Source: Chitinophaga fulva (GTDB taxonomy: Bacteria; Bacteroidota; Bacteroidia; Chitinophagales; Chitinophagaceae). Taken from it: a stretch of 64,000 nucleotides of DNA. This document shows positions 8,916 through 18,139 of the stretch, piece by piece. The notes under the pieces were generated by a model. It had not been told where the DNA came from. It made no database searches and saw only the letters and a list, made by a program, of their open reading frames with translations. Location of the stretch: NCBI RefSeq assembly GCF_012927205.1, contig NZ_JABBGC010000004.1:1094485-1158484 (forward strand). Direction: 5' to 3'. Made by a program: the position numbers and the translations under genes. Within the stretch, counting starts at the first letter, position 1, and each line of letters starts with the position of its first letter.

Positions 8916-11900
8916 ATGTTAGTCACAAATAAACATTTTACGCCAGTCCTGGGGCTGGATATCCACATCGTTATCCTGTTAGGTTTTCCTGTGCCGTTGC
9001 CTCATCCTTACATAGGGCTGGTGGTGGACCCCATGGACTATATCCCCTTTATGGGCGCCTCTACCAAAATCAACCACGTGCCAAGAGGAAAGAGCGACAC
9101 CAGCGGAATGCTGGTATTTCTCTTTCACATCCCGATGGGTGGTCCGTTTTTGCTGGCTCCCATGATAGGACATGATTCGGTGAATTTTTTTGGCAGCAAG
9201 AAAGTAAAGGTGGAAGGTAACCTGATGAGCCCATCAGGACATATGTTAATGACCTGCAACGATATCGGAATGCCGCTGTCCCTGCAACCAGGGAAAAAAT
9301 TTATTCCCATCCCCAGCCTGTACCTCCCTACTTCTTATTCTATTCCGTTGTCTTTCGGAAAACCGGTAATGGTAGGAGGGCCTTTTGTGCCGGATTGGGC
9401 GGGTGTATTGCTGAACCTCATCATGTCGTTTGGTTTTGGGGCGCTGATGAAAGGTGTTGGCAAACTGGGTAAAAAAGCACTGACAAAATTCAACAATAAA
9501 CTACAGAAAAAAATAGGCAGCAATAAACTCAGCAGTTTCCTGTGTAAAAAAGGATTGGAGCCGGTAGACCTGGTGCAGGGCATTGTTATTTATGACTATA
9601 CTGATTTTGAGCTGCCAGGGCCTATTCCATTGAAATGGGAGCGGTCATGGAATAGCGACAGTCCTTTTGAAGGACTGCTGGGGCATGGCAACCACCTGAA
9701 GTATGACATGCGCCTGGAGGAACTGCCGACGGAAGGCGCTACTGCTGTACTATTGGGAGATGGCCGTACTGCTGTATTTGACGCGCTGCCCTTTGCTGGT
9801 AATACTGATTACAACCGGCACGAAAGACTACAGCTTACACGTACCCATCACGATGAATTTGCATTGTTTCAACAGGATAACCGCTATACCTGTATCTTCC
9901 GCAAGATACATCCGCAGGACGAACAATACCGGCTGATGAGCATCAGCACAGAAACCGGTTTCCTGGTAAGTTTCCATTACAATGCATCTGGCCATCTGTT
10001 GCGTGTTATCGATAGCGCCGGCCGTCATCTGCTAATGACCAGCGATGACAGAGGGCGCATCCTCAGCGTCATCGGCCGTCATCACGGGGAGGAGAAAGTA
10101 CTGGTGCGTTATGCCTATAACGAAGATGGCGACCTGCTTACTATTACGGACGCGCTGGACCAGACGACCCATATTACCTATCGTGACCATTTGATGGTGA
10201 AAAAGACAGGCCGCGACGGCGTTTCTTTTTATTGGGAATACGACCGGCAACAACGCTGTACACATTCTTTCGGCGATGGCGGTGTGCTGGAAGGGTTTAT
10301 TGCTTACAATCCCAAAGCAGGATACAATGAAGTCACCAATGCACAGGGACATATCACCACCTACTATTATACACCGGACTTCGTAGTGCATCAGGTAAAA
10401 GACCCGTTAGGCAATTCCATATTTTATGAATACACGCCTGATATGGAAATTTACCGGGTGATAGATGCGGAAGGTAACGTTACCGGTTATACGTATGATG
10501 ACAGGGGACTGAAAACGGGTATGGTGAAGCCAGATGGATCGGAGACAAGGGCTATCTACGATGAGCAGGGCAAACTCATCAGCGTCACAGACGCAGAAGG
10601 GAACAGCCGCACTTTTATTTATTATGCCGGCTCAGGTCTGTTGCATACCATCACAGAGCAAGATGGGCGCATACGGATATACCGGTATAATGAACGGCAT
10701 TTGCTAAGACGTATTGAGGAAGAAAACGATAGTGCTACCACGATCACCTACGACGAGGACCACAACGTACAAAGTGTGACGATGGCCGATGGCTCTCACA
10801 GCGAATGGAGCTACGACGCCTGGGGACAATGCCTGACGCTAACAAATCCATTCCGTGAGCAACAGCAGTTCCGTTATGATGCACTGGGCCGCACCACAGA
10901 TGTATGGCTGCCGGACGGTAACCACATCCAGCTGGAGTACAATGCTTACGAGGAAGTGGTGACTGCCAGGGATAAACAACATGAAGTACATTATGAATAT
11001 ACTGCGCTGGGCAGCCTGAAAAAGCGGGAGGAAAACGGGAAAAAGACACATTATGTCTATAACCGGGATGAACAACTGACAGCCATTGTGAACACACTGG
11101 GAGAAACTTACCGGTTTGCCCGTAACGCAGCAGGACAGGTTGTGTCAGAAACCGGGTTCGACGGGATAGTCCGCCGTTTTGAACGCGACAGTGCCGGACG
11201 TGTTATCCAGGTACATCGTCCGGGTAACCAGTGGACGCGTTTTGAATATAGTGTCAACGGAGATTTGTCGCGCGTGGAGTGGAACGACGGCAGCTGGGAG
11301 ACGTTCAACTACAATCGCAACGGCCAAATCATTGAAGCGGCCAACAACAATAGCGTGGTACGTTTCAAAAGAGATGGTGCCGGCAATATCATCACAGAGT
11401 GGCAGGACGGTTGCGTAATCAATAATCGCTACAATACGGACGGTAAACGGATAGCGCTGAAAAGCAGCCTGGGAGCAGATATAAAAATGCAGTGGGACAA
11501 CTTTGGCGCGCTCACCGGTATATCGGCTGACACAGCGGATAATGATCCATGGATAGCACATATTCAGCGTAATTTGCTGGGCCTGGAAACAGAACGAACG
11601 TTGCCGGGAGGCGTTAAGAGCTGCTGGACTTATCATCCTGGTTCATCAGCTGCAGGAACGCCGGATGTTCATCAGGTATACAGTAACGGAAGTATCACCC
11701 GGCACCGGCAATACCACTGGGATGCCAACCAACGGCTCAAACAGTTACTGGACGCGCAAACCAGAGGTATTATCAACTATGGTTATGATGAATCGTCTTA
11801 CCTGGTATGGGCACAATATGAAGATGGTAATTATGATTACCGCGTACCCGATAAAGGCGGCAACCTGTATAAAATGCAAACGCGGAATGACCGTAAATAC

Positions 11901-13058
11901 AGCGAGGGGGGAAGATTACAGGAAACAGACACAGCCCGCTTTACTTACGATCAGGAAGGGTATCTGCGTAAAAAAATAGTAACTAAATCAGGCTCACCGG
12001 AAATCTGGGAATACGACTGGTATGCCAATGGTATGTTGAAAACAGTACTGCGCCCGGACCAGAAAACAGTCTCTTTCCGGTATGATGCATTGGGTCGCAG
12101 AACAGAAAAGATTTTTAATGGACAGGTCACCCGGTATGTTTGGGATACCAACAAATTATTGCATGAATGGTCTTACCCGCTGTCTGAAAAACCGGTGATC
12201 GCGATAAACGAATATGGAGAACTGGCAATGGACCGTCCTGAACCAGTGCCCCCGGAAAGCCTTGTCACCTGGATATTTGATGAGGGTACGATGTGCCCTG
12301 CAGCTAAGCTCACGGCAACAGGCCGGTATACTATCCTCACAGATCATCTGGGAACTCCCTGTGAAGCGTATGACGGGCAGGGAGCGAAAATATGGGCGGC
12401 TGAATTGGATATTTATGGGAATGTGCGTAAGTTCGAAGGAGCGAAGGACTTTATACCCTTCCGTTTTCAGGGACAGTATGAAGATGCGGAAACCGGTTTG
12501 TACTATAACCGTTTCCGTTATTACAGCCCCGAAGAAGGACAATACATCAGTCAGGATCCGCTGGGACTGTTAGGGAATGGCGCTACCCTGTACGCCTATG
12601 TAAAAGATCCCAATGCCTTTATCGATGCTTTTGGCCTGGAATGCCGCAAGGCACAGTTAAGGGCGGCGGGTGTACCCGAAGGCCCGGGAGTATATCATAT
12701 CGAACATGATGGAAAGGTATACACCGGCTCGGCAGACAATCTGCTGGAAAGGCTGGCCAGCGGGGAGAAGAAACACAAAAAAGCGACAGAAATGTTGTTT
12801 GACGCCGAGGGTAAAATGAGGGAAGATGTAACACTCACTATCAAAAAGGTAGACATGGGCGATCTCAGCCAGGTGCCTATTGCGGAAGGACGAGCTAAAA
12901 ACCACGTGCTGCGCAGCTTTGAGCAGGAAGTAATGGACGACAACGGCAACGTGCCCAAAATGAACGGATCACAAAACTCCATCCGGGCGGCGGCAGAAAA
13001 CAGAGTGGACGAATTCCAGGGAGAACGTGATCTGGCCGGCGCAGATTGGACCGAATAA
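8916..13058 (+). CDS. Rhs-repeat polymorphic toxin with C-terminal GIY-YIG-like nuclease domain
   Basis: Large contact-dependent toxin of 1380 aa. Residues 1-190 form a hydrophobic, glycine-rich region that may be PAAR-like. A DUF6531-like start of the Rhs shell follows (GLEPVDLVQGIVIYDYTDFE). Then come many YD/RHS repeats (about 330-1120), such as YDDRGLKTG and YDALGRRTE. The conserved core ends at about residue 1238 (YYNRFRYYSPEEGQYISQDP, then DAFGLE). Everything after DAFGLE is the variable tip. It carries GVY (1258-1260), VYTG (1268-1271), Arg1279, Glu1336 and Asn1350, the order expected of a GIY-YIG nuclease. No secretion-system gene is nearby, so the delivery route is unknown. The start codon is the first ATG of the frame. 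Confidence 0.9.
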   Translation: MLVTNKHFTPVLGLDIHIVILLGFPVPLPHPYIGLVVDPMDYIPFMGASTKINHVPRGKSDTSGMLVFLFHIPMGGPFLLAPMIGHDSVNFFGSKKVKVEGNLMSPSGHMLMTCNDIGMPLSLQPGKKFIPIPSLYLPTSYSIPLSFGKPVMVGGPFVPDWAGVLLNLIMSFGFGALMKGVGKLGKKALTKFNNKLQKKIGSNKLSSFLCKKGLEPVDLVQGIVIYDYTDFELPGPIPLKWERSWNSDSPFEGLLGHGNHLKYDMRLEELPTEGATAVLLGDGRTAVFDALPFAGNTDYNRHERLQLTRTHHDEFALFQQDNRYTCIFRKIHPQDEQYRLMSISTETGFLVSFHYNASGHLLRVIDSAGRHLLMTSDDRGRILSVIGRHHGEEKVLVRYAYNEDGDLLTITDALDQTTHITYRDHLMVKKTGRDGVSFYWEYDRQQRCTHSFGDGGVLEGFIAYNPKAGYNEVTNAQGHITTYYYTPDFVVHQVKDPLGNSIFYEYTPDMEIYRVIDAEGNVTGYTYDDRGLKTGMVKPDGSETRAIYDEQGKLISVTDAEGNSRTFIYYAGSGLLHTITEQDGRIRIYRYNERHLLRRIEEENDSATTITYDEDHNVQSVTMADGSHSEWSYDAWGQCLTLTNPFREQQQFRYDALGRTTDVWLPDGNHIQLEYNAYEEVVTARDKQHEVHYEYTALGSLKKREENGKKTHYVYNRDEQLTAIVNTLGETYRFARNAAGQVVSETGFDGIVRRFERDSAGRVIQVHRPGNQWTRFEYSVNGDLSRVEWNDGSWETFNYNRNGQIIEAANNNSVVRFKRDGAGNIITEWQDGCVINNRYNTDGKRIALKSSLGADIKMQWDNFGALTGISADTADNDPWIAHIQRNLLGLETERTLPGGVKSCWTYHPGSSAAGTPDVHQVYSNGSITRHRQYHWDANQRLKQLLDAQTRGIINYGYDESSYLVWAQYEDGNYDYRVPDKGGNLYKMQTRNDRKYSEGGRLQETDTARFTYDQEGYLRKKIVTKSGSPEIWEYDWYANGMLKTVLRPDQKTVSFRYDALGRRTEKIFNGQVTRYVWDTNKLLHEWSYPLSEKPVIAINEYGELAMDRPEPVPPESLVTWIFDEGTMCPAAKLTATGRYTILTDHLGTPCEAYDGQGAKIWAAELDIYGNVRKFEGAKDFIPFRFQGQYEDAETGLYYNRFRYYSPEEGQYISQDPLGLLGNGATLYAYVKDPNAFIDAFGLECRKAQLRAAGVPEGPGVYHIEHDGKVYTGSADNLLERLASGEKKHKKATEMLFDAEGKMREDVTLTIKKVDMGDLSQVPIAEGRAKNHVLRSFEQEVMDDNGNVPKMNGSQNSIRAAAENRVDEFQGERDLAGADWTE

Positions 13059-13083
13059 AAATTTTAATCTAAATAAATCAGGA

Positions 13084-14007
13084 ATGCCTATCAGTTATAT
13101 CGGTAAAATTATTCCTTCGGGCACACCCCGCTGGCTCATGGGACAAACACTGCATACCGCGGAAAAAGAGAAATTCAAAGGATACAAAGACAGAGGGTTG
13201 GAATGGGGTGTTGTGGAAAAAAACAAACTGGCTGATATTGATTTCCTGGAGCTGTGGCCTGACGATACCAACACCACGGAAATACCGCCTGTAGTGGCTA
13301 CTTTGCCAAATCTTAAAACGCTGATCATCCCTTCGTGGTTTGTACCACATCTGAAAGCGGAAAATCTGCCACCCAGCCTGGAAGCATTGCAGGTAGGCGT
13401 ATTGAGCGATAACAAGCCTAAAGTGAACTGGGATAAGTCACTTGTGCTGAAACATATTAATCTGCTTGACCTGGGAAGGGTGGCGTCTGACTTTTATGCG
13501 GACAGCTTCCCGGGGCTTTCTACTACATTGACGATCACACTTGGCAATAAAAAGCTGGACCCCTCCGAAATAGGAAAATGCCCCCACCTGAAAAACCTGT
13601 TCCTCTATAAGGCCGACACCGTGGAAACACTCAACCAGGCAGGCGCAGACTCCCTGCAGTTTGCTGGCTGGATGGAAGGCAAACACGAAGATTTTAAAGG
13701 GTTAAAAGGGTATGGCCAGCTCTGTGATGCAGAAATCAAATGGAATAAGAAACTGGTATCGCTGGAAGGCCTGGAACATCTTTCCAAACTGGAACGACTG
13801 GATATTTCCGATTGTTCCAAACTGGAACACCTGGGCAATATCATGCATATCAAAACCCTGCAATGGTTTCGGATAATGGACAGCGGCAAAGCCTGGACCA
13901 CCCATATTGATGATATTAAAGCCAAATTTACCAAGGCCGGATTCGGGAAGATCCGGTTTGAACCGGATGGCAACTACTCGCTGCTGGAAATATGGCGCAA
14001 TGCATAA
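13084..14007 (+). CDS. Putative immunity protein to the Rhs toxin, leucine-rich
   Basis: Cytoplasmic-looking protein of 307 aa without signal peptide or membrane segment, starting 25 nt after the toxin stop and ending at a strong terminator. The position directly after a polymorphic toxin tip is the usual place of the cognate immunity gene. The middle and C-terminal parts carry degenerate leucine-rich repeats (LPNLKTLIIPSWF, CPHLKNLFLYKA, LEHLSKLERLDISDCSKLEH). I do not recognise a named immunity family. The ATG at 13084 (MPISYIGK) was preferred over one at 13027, which would overlap the toxin gene. The immunity role is inferred from position; the repeats are seen directly. Confidence 0.72.
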   Translation: MPISYIGKIIPSGTPRWLMGQTLHTAEKEKFKGYKDRGLEWGVVEKNKLADIDFLELWPDDTNTTEIPPVVATLPNLKTLIIPSWFVPHLKAENLPPSLEALQVGVLSDNKPKVNWDKSLVLKHINLLDLGRVASDFYADSFPGLSTTLTITLGNKKLDPSEIGKCPHLKNLFLYKADTVETLNQAGADSLQFAGWMEGKHEDFKGLKGYGQLCDAEIKWNKKLVSLEGLEHLSKLERLDISDCSKLEHLGNIMHIKTLQWFRIMDSGKAWTTHIDDIKAKFTKAGFGKIRFEPDGNYSLLEIWRNA

Positions 14008-14012
14008 AACAA

Positions 14013-14043
14013 AAAACCGCCTTCATTACGAAGGCGGTTTTTT
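14013..14043. terminator. Bidirectional intrinsic terminator
   Basis: An 11-bp perfect stem (AAAACCGCCTT / AAGGCGGTTTT, 7-nt loop) with A-run before and T-run after lies 5 nt past the immunity-gene stop. It sits between converging genes and can serve both. Confidence 0.92.
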
Positions 14044-14061
14044 CGTTAATAACGGTAACGA

Positions 14062-14880
14062 CTATTGATAGTATTCAAAAACTGCTACTTCAGTACCAGG
14101 AGACTGGTCAAACAGGAAGGTGGCCGTTCTTTTGATGACTTTGTTTTTCTCATCATATACGTATACATAAGTGTTGGTGCGGTCAGCCTGTCCTGCCTGG
14201 ACCCTTGTCTGTGTCAGGATGTTGTTGGTATTGAATGCTTCCGGTGCAAAACCACCATCCATAGTAGCGGCTCCCAGTGGCGCCTGCCAGCTTGGTTTAT
14301 CATCAAACGTGTAGGTGTCTGTGTAAGTGTAGCTGAGTTTTTCAACGCCGTTATCGGTGTAGAAGCCTTCGTGCACTACTTTGGTAATGTTGTTGCCTGT
14401 CCACACAATAGAATCTGTGCTGCCTTTGGTGACGTTTGGTTTCAGACCACCGTAACGGAATACCTTCTCCAGTTTGCCGCTGGCATTGTAACGGGCGGAA
14501 TCATAATACAGGTAATCGGTGGCTTTTCCCGGATTGATGATCTTCTGGATCTTGTTGTCTACATACACAAATTGCGCTAACAGCTCGTTAGGCCCAAATA
14601 CTTTTGATTCAGCGTAAGTAGTTTCCCAGATTTCAGATACTTTGCTGTTGGCGTATTTCACGGTGGTAATACCGCCGCCTACGTCTGTACCATCGATGTA
14701 ACCGTATGCTATTTTGGATACAGTTTTGTCGTTGTTGTACTCAATGCGGGTAGTGTCTGTTATGCTGTACATGCCTTTCAACAGGCCAGTGGTCGGGTTT
14801 TCAGATGGTGCGTCCTCTTTTTTGGAACAGGCAGCAAATAATACGGCGATGCCCGCCAGTGCGAGTAATTGTTTCTTCAT
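14062..14880 (-). CDS. Lipoprotein of unknown function, tandem paralogue B
   Basis: Predicted lipoprotein of 272 aa. The signal is MKKQLLALAGIAVLFAAC with lipidated Cys18, followed by a charged SKKED linker. The mature part looks all-beta, with recurring Y-x-Y/T strands (EYNNDKTVSKIAYGYIDGTD, TYTDTYTFDDKP), and ends in FEYYQ. It is clearly homologous along its whole length to the gene 37 nt upstream, and both share the same short leader just before their ATG. No named domain was recognised. The pattern of short beta-strands around EYN-DKTV resembles repeat lipoproteins of Bacteroidota, but no function can be assigned. Confidence 0.85.
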   Translation of the reverse strand: MKKQLLALAGIAVLFAACSKKEDAPSENPTTGLLKGMYSITDTTRIEYNNDKTVSKIAYGYIDGTDVGGGITTVKYANSKVSEIWETTYAESKVFGPNELLAQFVYVDNKIQKIINPGKATDYLYYDSARYNASGKLEKVFRYGGLKPNVTKGSTDSIVWTGNNITKVVHEGFYTDNGVEKLSYTYTDTYTFDDKPSWQAPLGAATMDGGFAPEAFNTNNILTQTRVQAGQADRTNTYVYVYDEKNKVIKRTATFLFDQSPGTEVAVFEYYQ

Positions 14881-14917
14881 AGGTTGTTATGTGTGATTTA
14901 ATAATTGAATAGTTCGC

Positions 14918-15718
14918 TTATTGGTAATAGTCAAAAACGGTGACCTGCGTGCCGGGTCCTTCGTCGAACTGATAGGTAGCAGTTCTTTGTGTTACTTTGT
15001 TTTTATTGTTGTATTGATATTGAAAAGTATTGGTGCGATCGGGTTTTCCGGCTTCAGACCTGACTACTTTTACTGCATTGTTGGCATTAAAGGGTTCTGC
15101 GATAAAAGTACCGTCCAGCATGGAAGGCATGATGTCCGTGTATACGTTGGGTTTATCGTCGAAGGTATACACGTCTGTATACGCGGCGCCGCCATTTCCA
15201 TCTATGCTTTCACGGATTACCTTGGTAATGTTGCTGCCTGTCCACACCAGTGAATCAGTATTGACAATAACCGCTTGTGTGTTATGGTTGCCAATGTGGA
15301 ATATTTTTTCCATTTTACCATTGTTATACCGGATTGAATCAACAATGCTATAGTCGGCATTCTCCCGCATCCTGATTTTCTGGATGTTGTTGCCCACATA
15401 AGTCACCCATACCATTTGTTGTTTGGGGCCAAACACCAATGACCCGTTGTAGGTGCTTTCCCATATTTCTGAAACTTTGCCACTAACATATTTCATGGTA
15501 ACAATACCACCGCCTACTTCCGTATCATCGATGAAGCCATAACGTACGGTAGATACGGTTTTGTCGTCATTGTATTCATAACGGCTGGTATCTGTTACGT
15601 TGTACATACCTTTCAGCAGGCCGGTGAATGCGTTTGTTGCTGGTTGTGGATCATCCTTTTGGGAACAGGCAGCAAACAACAGAGCCATGCCCGCTAACGC
15701 GAGTAACTGTTTTTTCAT
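14918..15718 (-). CDS. Lipoprotein of unknown function, tandem paralogue A
   Basis: Predicted lipoprotein of 266 aa with signal MKKQLLALAGMALLFAAC (Cys18). It matches the downstream paralogue from the signal peptide to the C-terminal FDYYQ, including TGLLKGMY, EYN-DKTVS, VGGGI, VFGP and TFDDKP. It is first in the pair and has a good promoter 74 nt upstream, so the two genes are probably one transcript. The duplication carried about 20 nt of upstream leader with it. The sequences have diverged most in the middle, around residues 120-190, which may mean different ligands. The function is unknown. Confidence 0.85.
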   Translation of the reverse strand: MKKQLLALAGMALLFAACSQKDDPQPATNAFTGLLKGMYNVTDTSRYEYNDDKTVSTVRYGFIDDTEVGGGIVTMKYVSGKVSEIWESTYNGSLVFGPKQQMVWVTYVGNNIQKIRMRENADYSIVDSIRYNNGKMEKIFHIGNHNTQAVIVNTDSLVWTGSNITKVIRESIDGNGGAAYTDVYTFDDKPNVYTDIMPSMLDGTFIAEPFNANNAVKVVRSEAGKPDRTNTFQYQYNNKNKVTQRTATYQFDEGPGTQVTVFDYYQ

Positions 15719-15791
15719 AGGTTGTTATGTGTGGTTTACTATTTCAATGGTTTTCTATGGTATACAAACTTGGGTCTGTTACTGTCGACTG

Positions 15792-15822
15792 CTAAAATAT
15801 ATTCTATTTTGTTTATATCAAA
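15792..15822 (-). promoter_or_regulatory. Promoter of the paralogous lipoprotein pair
   Basis: On the minus strand, TTTG (15819-15822) is followed after 19 nt by TATTTTAG (15792-15799). This is one mismatch from the Bacteroidota TAnnTTTG element. It implies a leader of roughly 65-70 nt. Confidence 0.5.
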
Positions 15823-15875
15823 GTATTTGTAAATAAAAATATTACGATTAATGTATTCTTATCAAGTCATCTTTT

Positions 15876-18113
15876 CTAGTGTGTGATACCGATCCGGACA
15901 TAACTGTCGTTTCTCCACAGCAGCTTCACTGGCTCATCGGCATCGGTCATAGTTTCTTCGCTGACATCTTTTCCCGTACCATAATTGACCTGTTCAAAAG
16001 GATTTTGGTTGATGTTGATCACCACCACCAGCCGGCTGCCTTTTGATAATTGTTTGCTGATCATACGGGTATTACTAAACGAAATAGTGTTGATGTTACC
16101 GGGTGTCAATAGTTGGCGCTTCTCCAGGCTGGCCGCATAACTGGCCCGTCCGAGAAAATAGGAGAGCTGAAAATACCGCCCATCGGGTGTTTGCTCATAT
16201 AGGTCGATACCAAGGTCCACGTCTTTTTTATTGGGGATGACCTGTAGTTGACCAAGGAAAGACCCATTGATGGTAATATCAGCTGGCAACGGCTCGCTGA
16301 CAAACATCAGTCCGTTGGCGGTATTGATACTGCTGTCGATCAGGCTGGAAAGAATGTAATTACCGGTAAATTCGCTGTTCCTGTCGGATAGATCTGCCTG
16401 CTGTGGCAGGAAGGCGGTATCCGTCGGTGGTTGTTGCAACAGCCGCTGCGGCGCGAGGTAGAACGTCAGTGTATCATTATTCATCTGACGCAGTGAGGAT
16501 ACATGCTTCCACTGATTGGTGCCCATCACCTGGTAATTGATACGGTCTTTCAGCAATGCGGGTTTGGGAGCGCCTTTCAGGATATAGTCAAACCATTGAT
16601 AAATCAACTGATGGATACTGATACGTGCCACGCTGTCCAGCGTATAGCCGTTGAGGTAGGGAGCCGGTACATGCTGGCAACCGAGATGATCATAAGGCCC
16701 GATCACGAGATAATGTTCCGCGTTGGGCCGGTACCGTAAGTGTTCCCGGAAATAATACATGGCGCCGATTTGTGCTCCATCGAAATAACCGGTAGTACTC
16801 AATATGGGGATGTTTATCCGGGAGAAATCTTCTTTATAGGCCGTCATGCTCTGCCAGTAAGCATCGTAAGCCGGATGGGAAAGCCAGCGGCGGAAGATAG
16901 GGTTAGGCGTGCCGTCCATGCTATCCAATGTTTGATAGGCCGCGCCGCTGTGATACCAGTTGAACTGCATATTGTTCCAGCGGCCCCGGTCGTTGTACGT
17001 TACATTGTCCAGGAACTTGTTGTTCGTAACATAAGGCACCCACGGATATACGAAACTCATGAACACGTTATTTTCCTTAGGCACATCATAACCCGGTACC
17101 ACGGCGGCTGATGGGACGATGGTTTTCAGCGCAGGCGGTACGCCGTGTTTGATAGCAGCCCACTGTGTGAAGCCTACGTAACTGCCGCCGTACATACCGA
17201 TACTGCCGTTGCACCAGGACTGACGGCTGATCCAGTCGATCACGTCGCGGGCATCATTGCCATCGTGTTCATAAGGTTCCGTTATATCCGGGCTGAGGCG
17301 CTTTCCCCTGGTATTGGCCACTACGCCTACATAACCTTTGTCGGCCGCCTCTTTGGCGATAGTGAGGTTAACTTCATCTGTGTAGATGGTGAAGAAAAAG
17401 ATAACTGGCAACGGCCCCTGCTGGTGCCTGGGCCTCACTACCATCACGGACACGCTGGCGCCGTCGCGGGTGCGTATCAGCAGGCTGTCGCGGATAAGGT
17501 ACTGCTGCCGGTCCACCTGTTGCAGCAACGGCGCTGCCATCGCGGCAATGCGGGGCATCAGCTGCCACGCAGTATACCGCTGGCATAACTGTATGGCGTC
17601 CGGGAGTGTGATACTATCCTGTCCGGCCTGTTGCGCCAGCTGCCGTTGCAGATCGGCGGCGAGGGAAGCGCTGTCGTCAGTATACCAGTTATCGAGGGCA
17701 TAACGGCTGGCGGCGTGCAGCCGTGCCAGTGATGCCCGGAACGATTCCGGGAAAGCTTTGTCCATTGGCTGTTTGCGCAGCATGGCGTTGGCGTAGGTTT
17801 CATACTGGATGAACCGGATCGCTGCTTTTTCAGGATCGCTCTTTGCATAAGCGGCGCGGTATTGCTGAATGGTATGGAGCGCGGCGGCATATTGCCGGGC
17901 GGTTAGTTGTACCATCAGCAACTGTTGCAGGTAGGCCCATGTATCTGGTCCGGGCTGGAGCCGTGGCAGCACTTTTGCAGCTAACGCGGGCATCTCTTGG
18001 GCGAGTATCCCGGGTTGAGTGGTGGCTTCGCGTGGAAACGGAATTGACTGCGCAACGGCGCTCCCGTAGAGGCATAACAATGCCGGCAGGAGAATAGATC
18101 TCTTGAAAATCAT
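15876..18113 (-). CDS. CocE/NonD-family alpha/beta hydrolase (peptidase S15-like)
   Basis: Secreted serine hydrolase of 745 aa. A signal peptide ends near residue 21 (SAVAQ). A helical N-terminal extension (about 30-205) precedes the S15 alpha/beta-hydrolase domain. The nucleophile elbow is GGSYVG with Ser311, and the Asp and His are likely in TGYFDGAQ and IGPYDHLGCQH. A C-terminal jelly-roll domain (X-Pro dipeptidyl-peptidase C-terminal type) follows. The family cleaves acyl esters or X-Pro dipeptides, and the substrate here cannot be told. It starts 26 nt after the stop of the LytTR regulator gene on the same strand, so it is probably co-transcribed with that two-component system. Confidence 0.88.
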   Translation of the reverse strand: MIFKRSILLPALLCLYGSAVAQSIPFPREATTQPGILAQEMPALAAKVLPRLQPGPDTWAYLQQLLMVQLTARQYAAALHTIQQYRAAYAKSDPEKAAIRFIQYETYANAMLRKQPMDKAFPESFRASLARLHAASRYALDNWYTDDSASLAADLQRQLAQQAGQDSITLPDAIQLCQRYTAWQLMPRIAAMAAPLLQQVDRQQYLIRDSLLIRTRDGASVSVMVVRPRHQQGPLPVIFFFTIYTDEVNLTIAKEAADKGYVGVVANTRGKRLSPDITEPYEHDGNDARDVIDWISRQSWCNGSIGMYGGSYVGFTQWAAIKHGVPPALKTIVPSAAVVPGYDVPKENNVFMSFVYPWVPYVTNNKFLDNVTYNDRGRWNNMQFNWYHSGAAYQTLDSMDGTPNPIFRRWLSHPAYDAYWQSMTAYKEDFSRINIPILSTTGYFDGAQIGAMYYFREHLRYRPNAEHYLVIGPYDHLGCQHVPAPYLNGYTLDSVARISIHQLIYQWFDYILKGAPKPALLKDRINYQVMGTNQWKHVSSLRQMNNDTLTFYLAPQRLLQQPPTDTAFLPQQADLSDRNSEFTGNYILSSLIDSSINTANGLMFVSEPLPADITINGSFLGQLQVIPNKKDVDLGIDLYEQTPDGRYFQLSYFLGRASYAASLEKRQLLTPGNINTISFSNTRMISKQLSKGSRLVVVININQNPFEQVNYGTGKDVSEETMTDADEPVKLLWRNDSYVRIGITH

Positions 18114-18139
18114 CTTACAAAATATTAAAGGGAGAAGGA

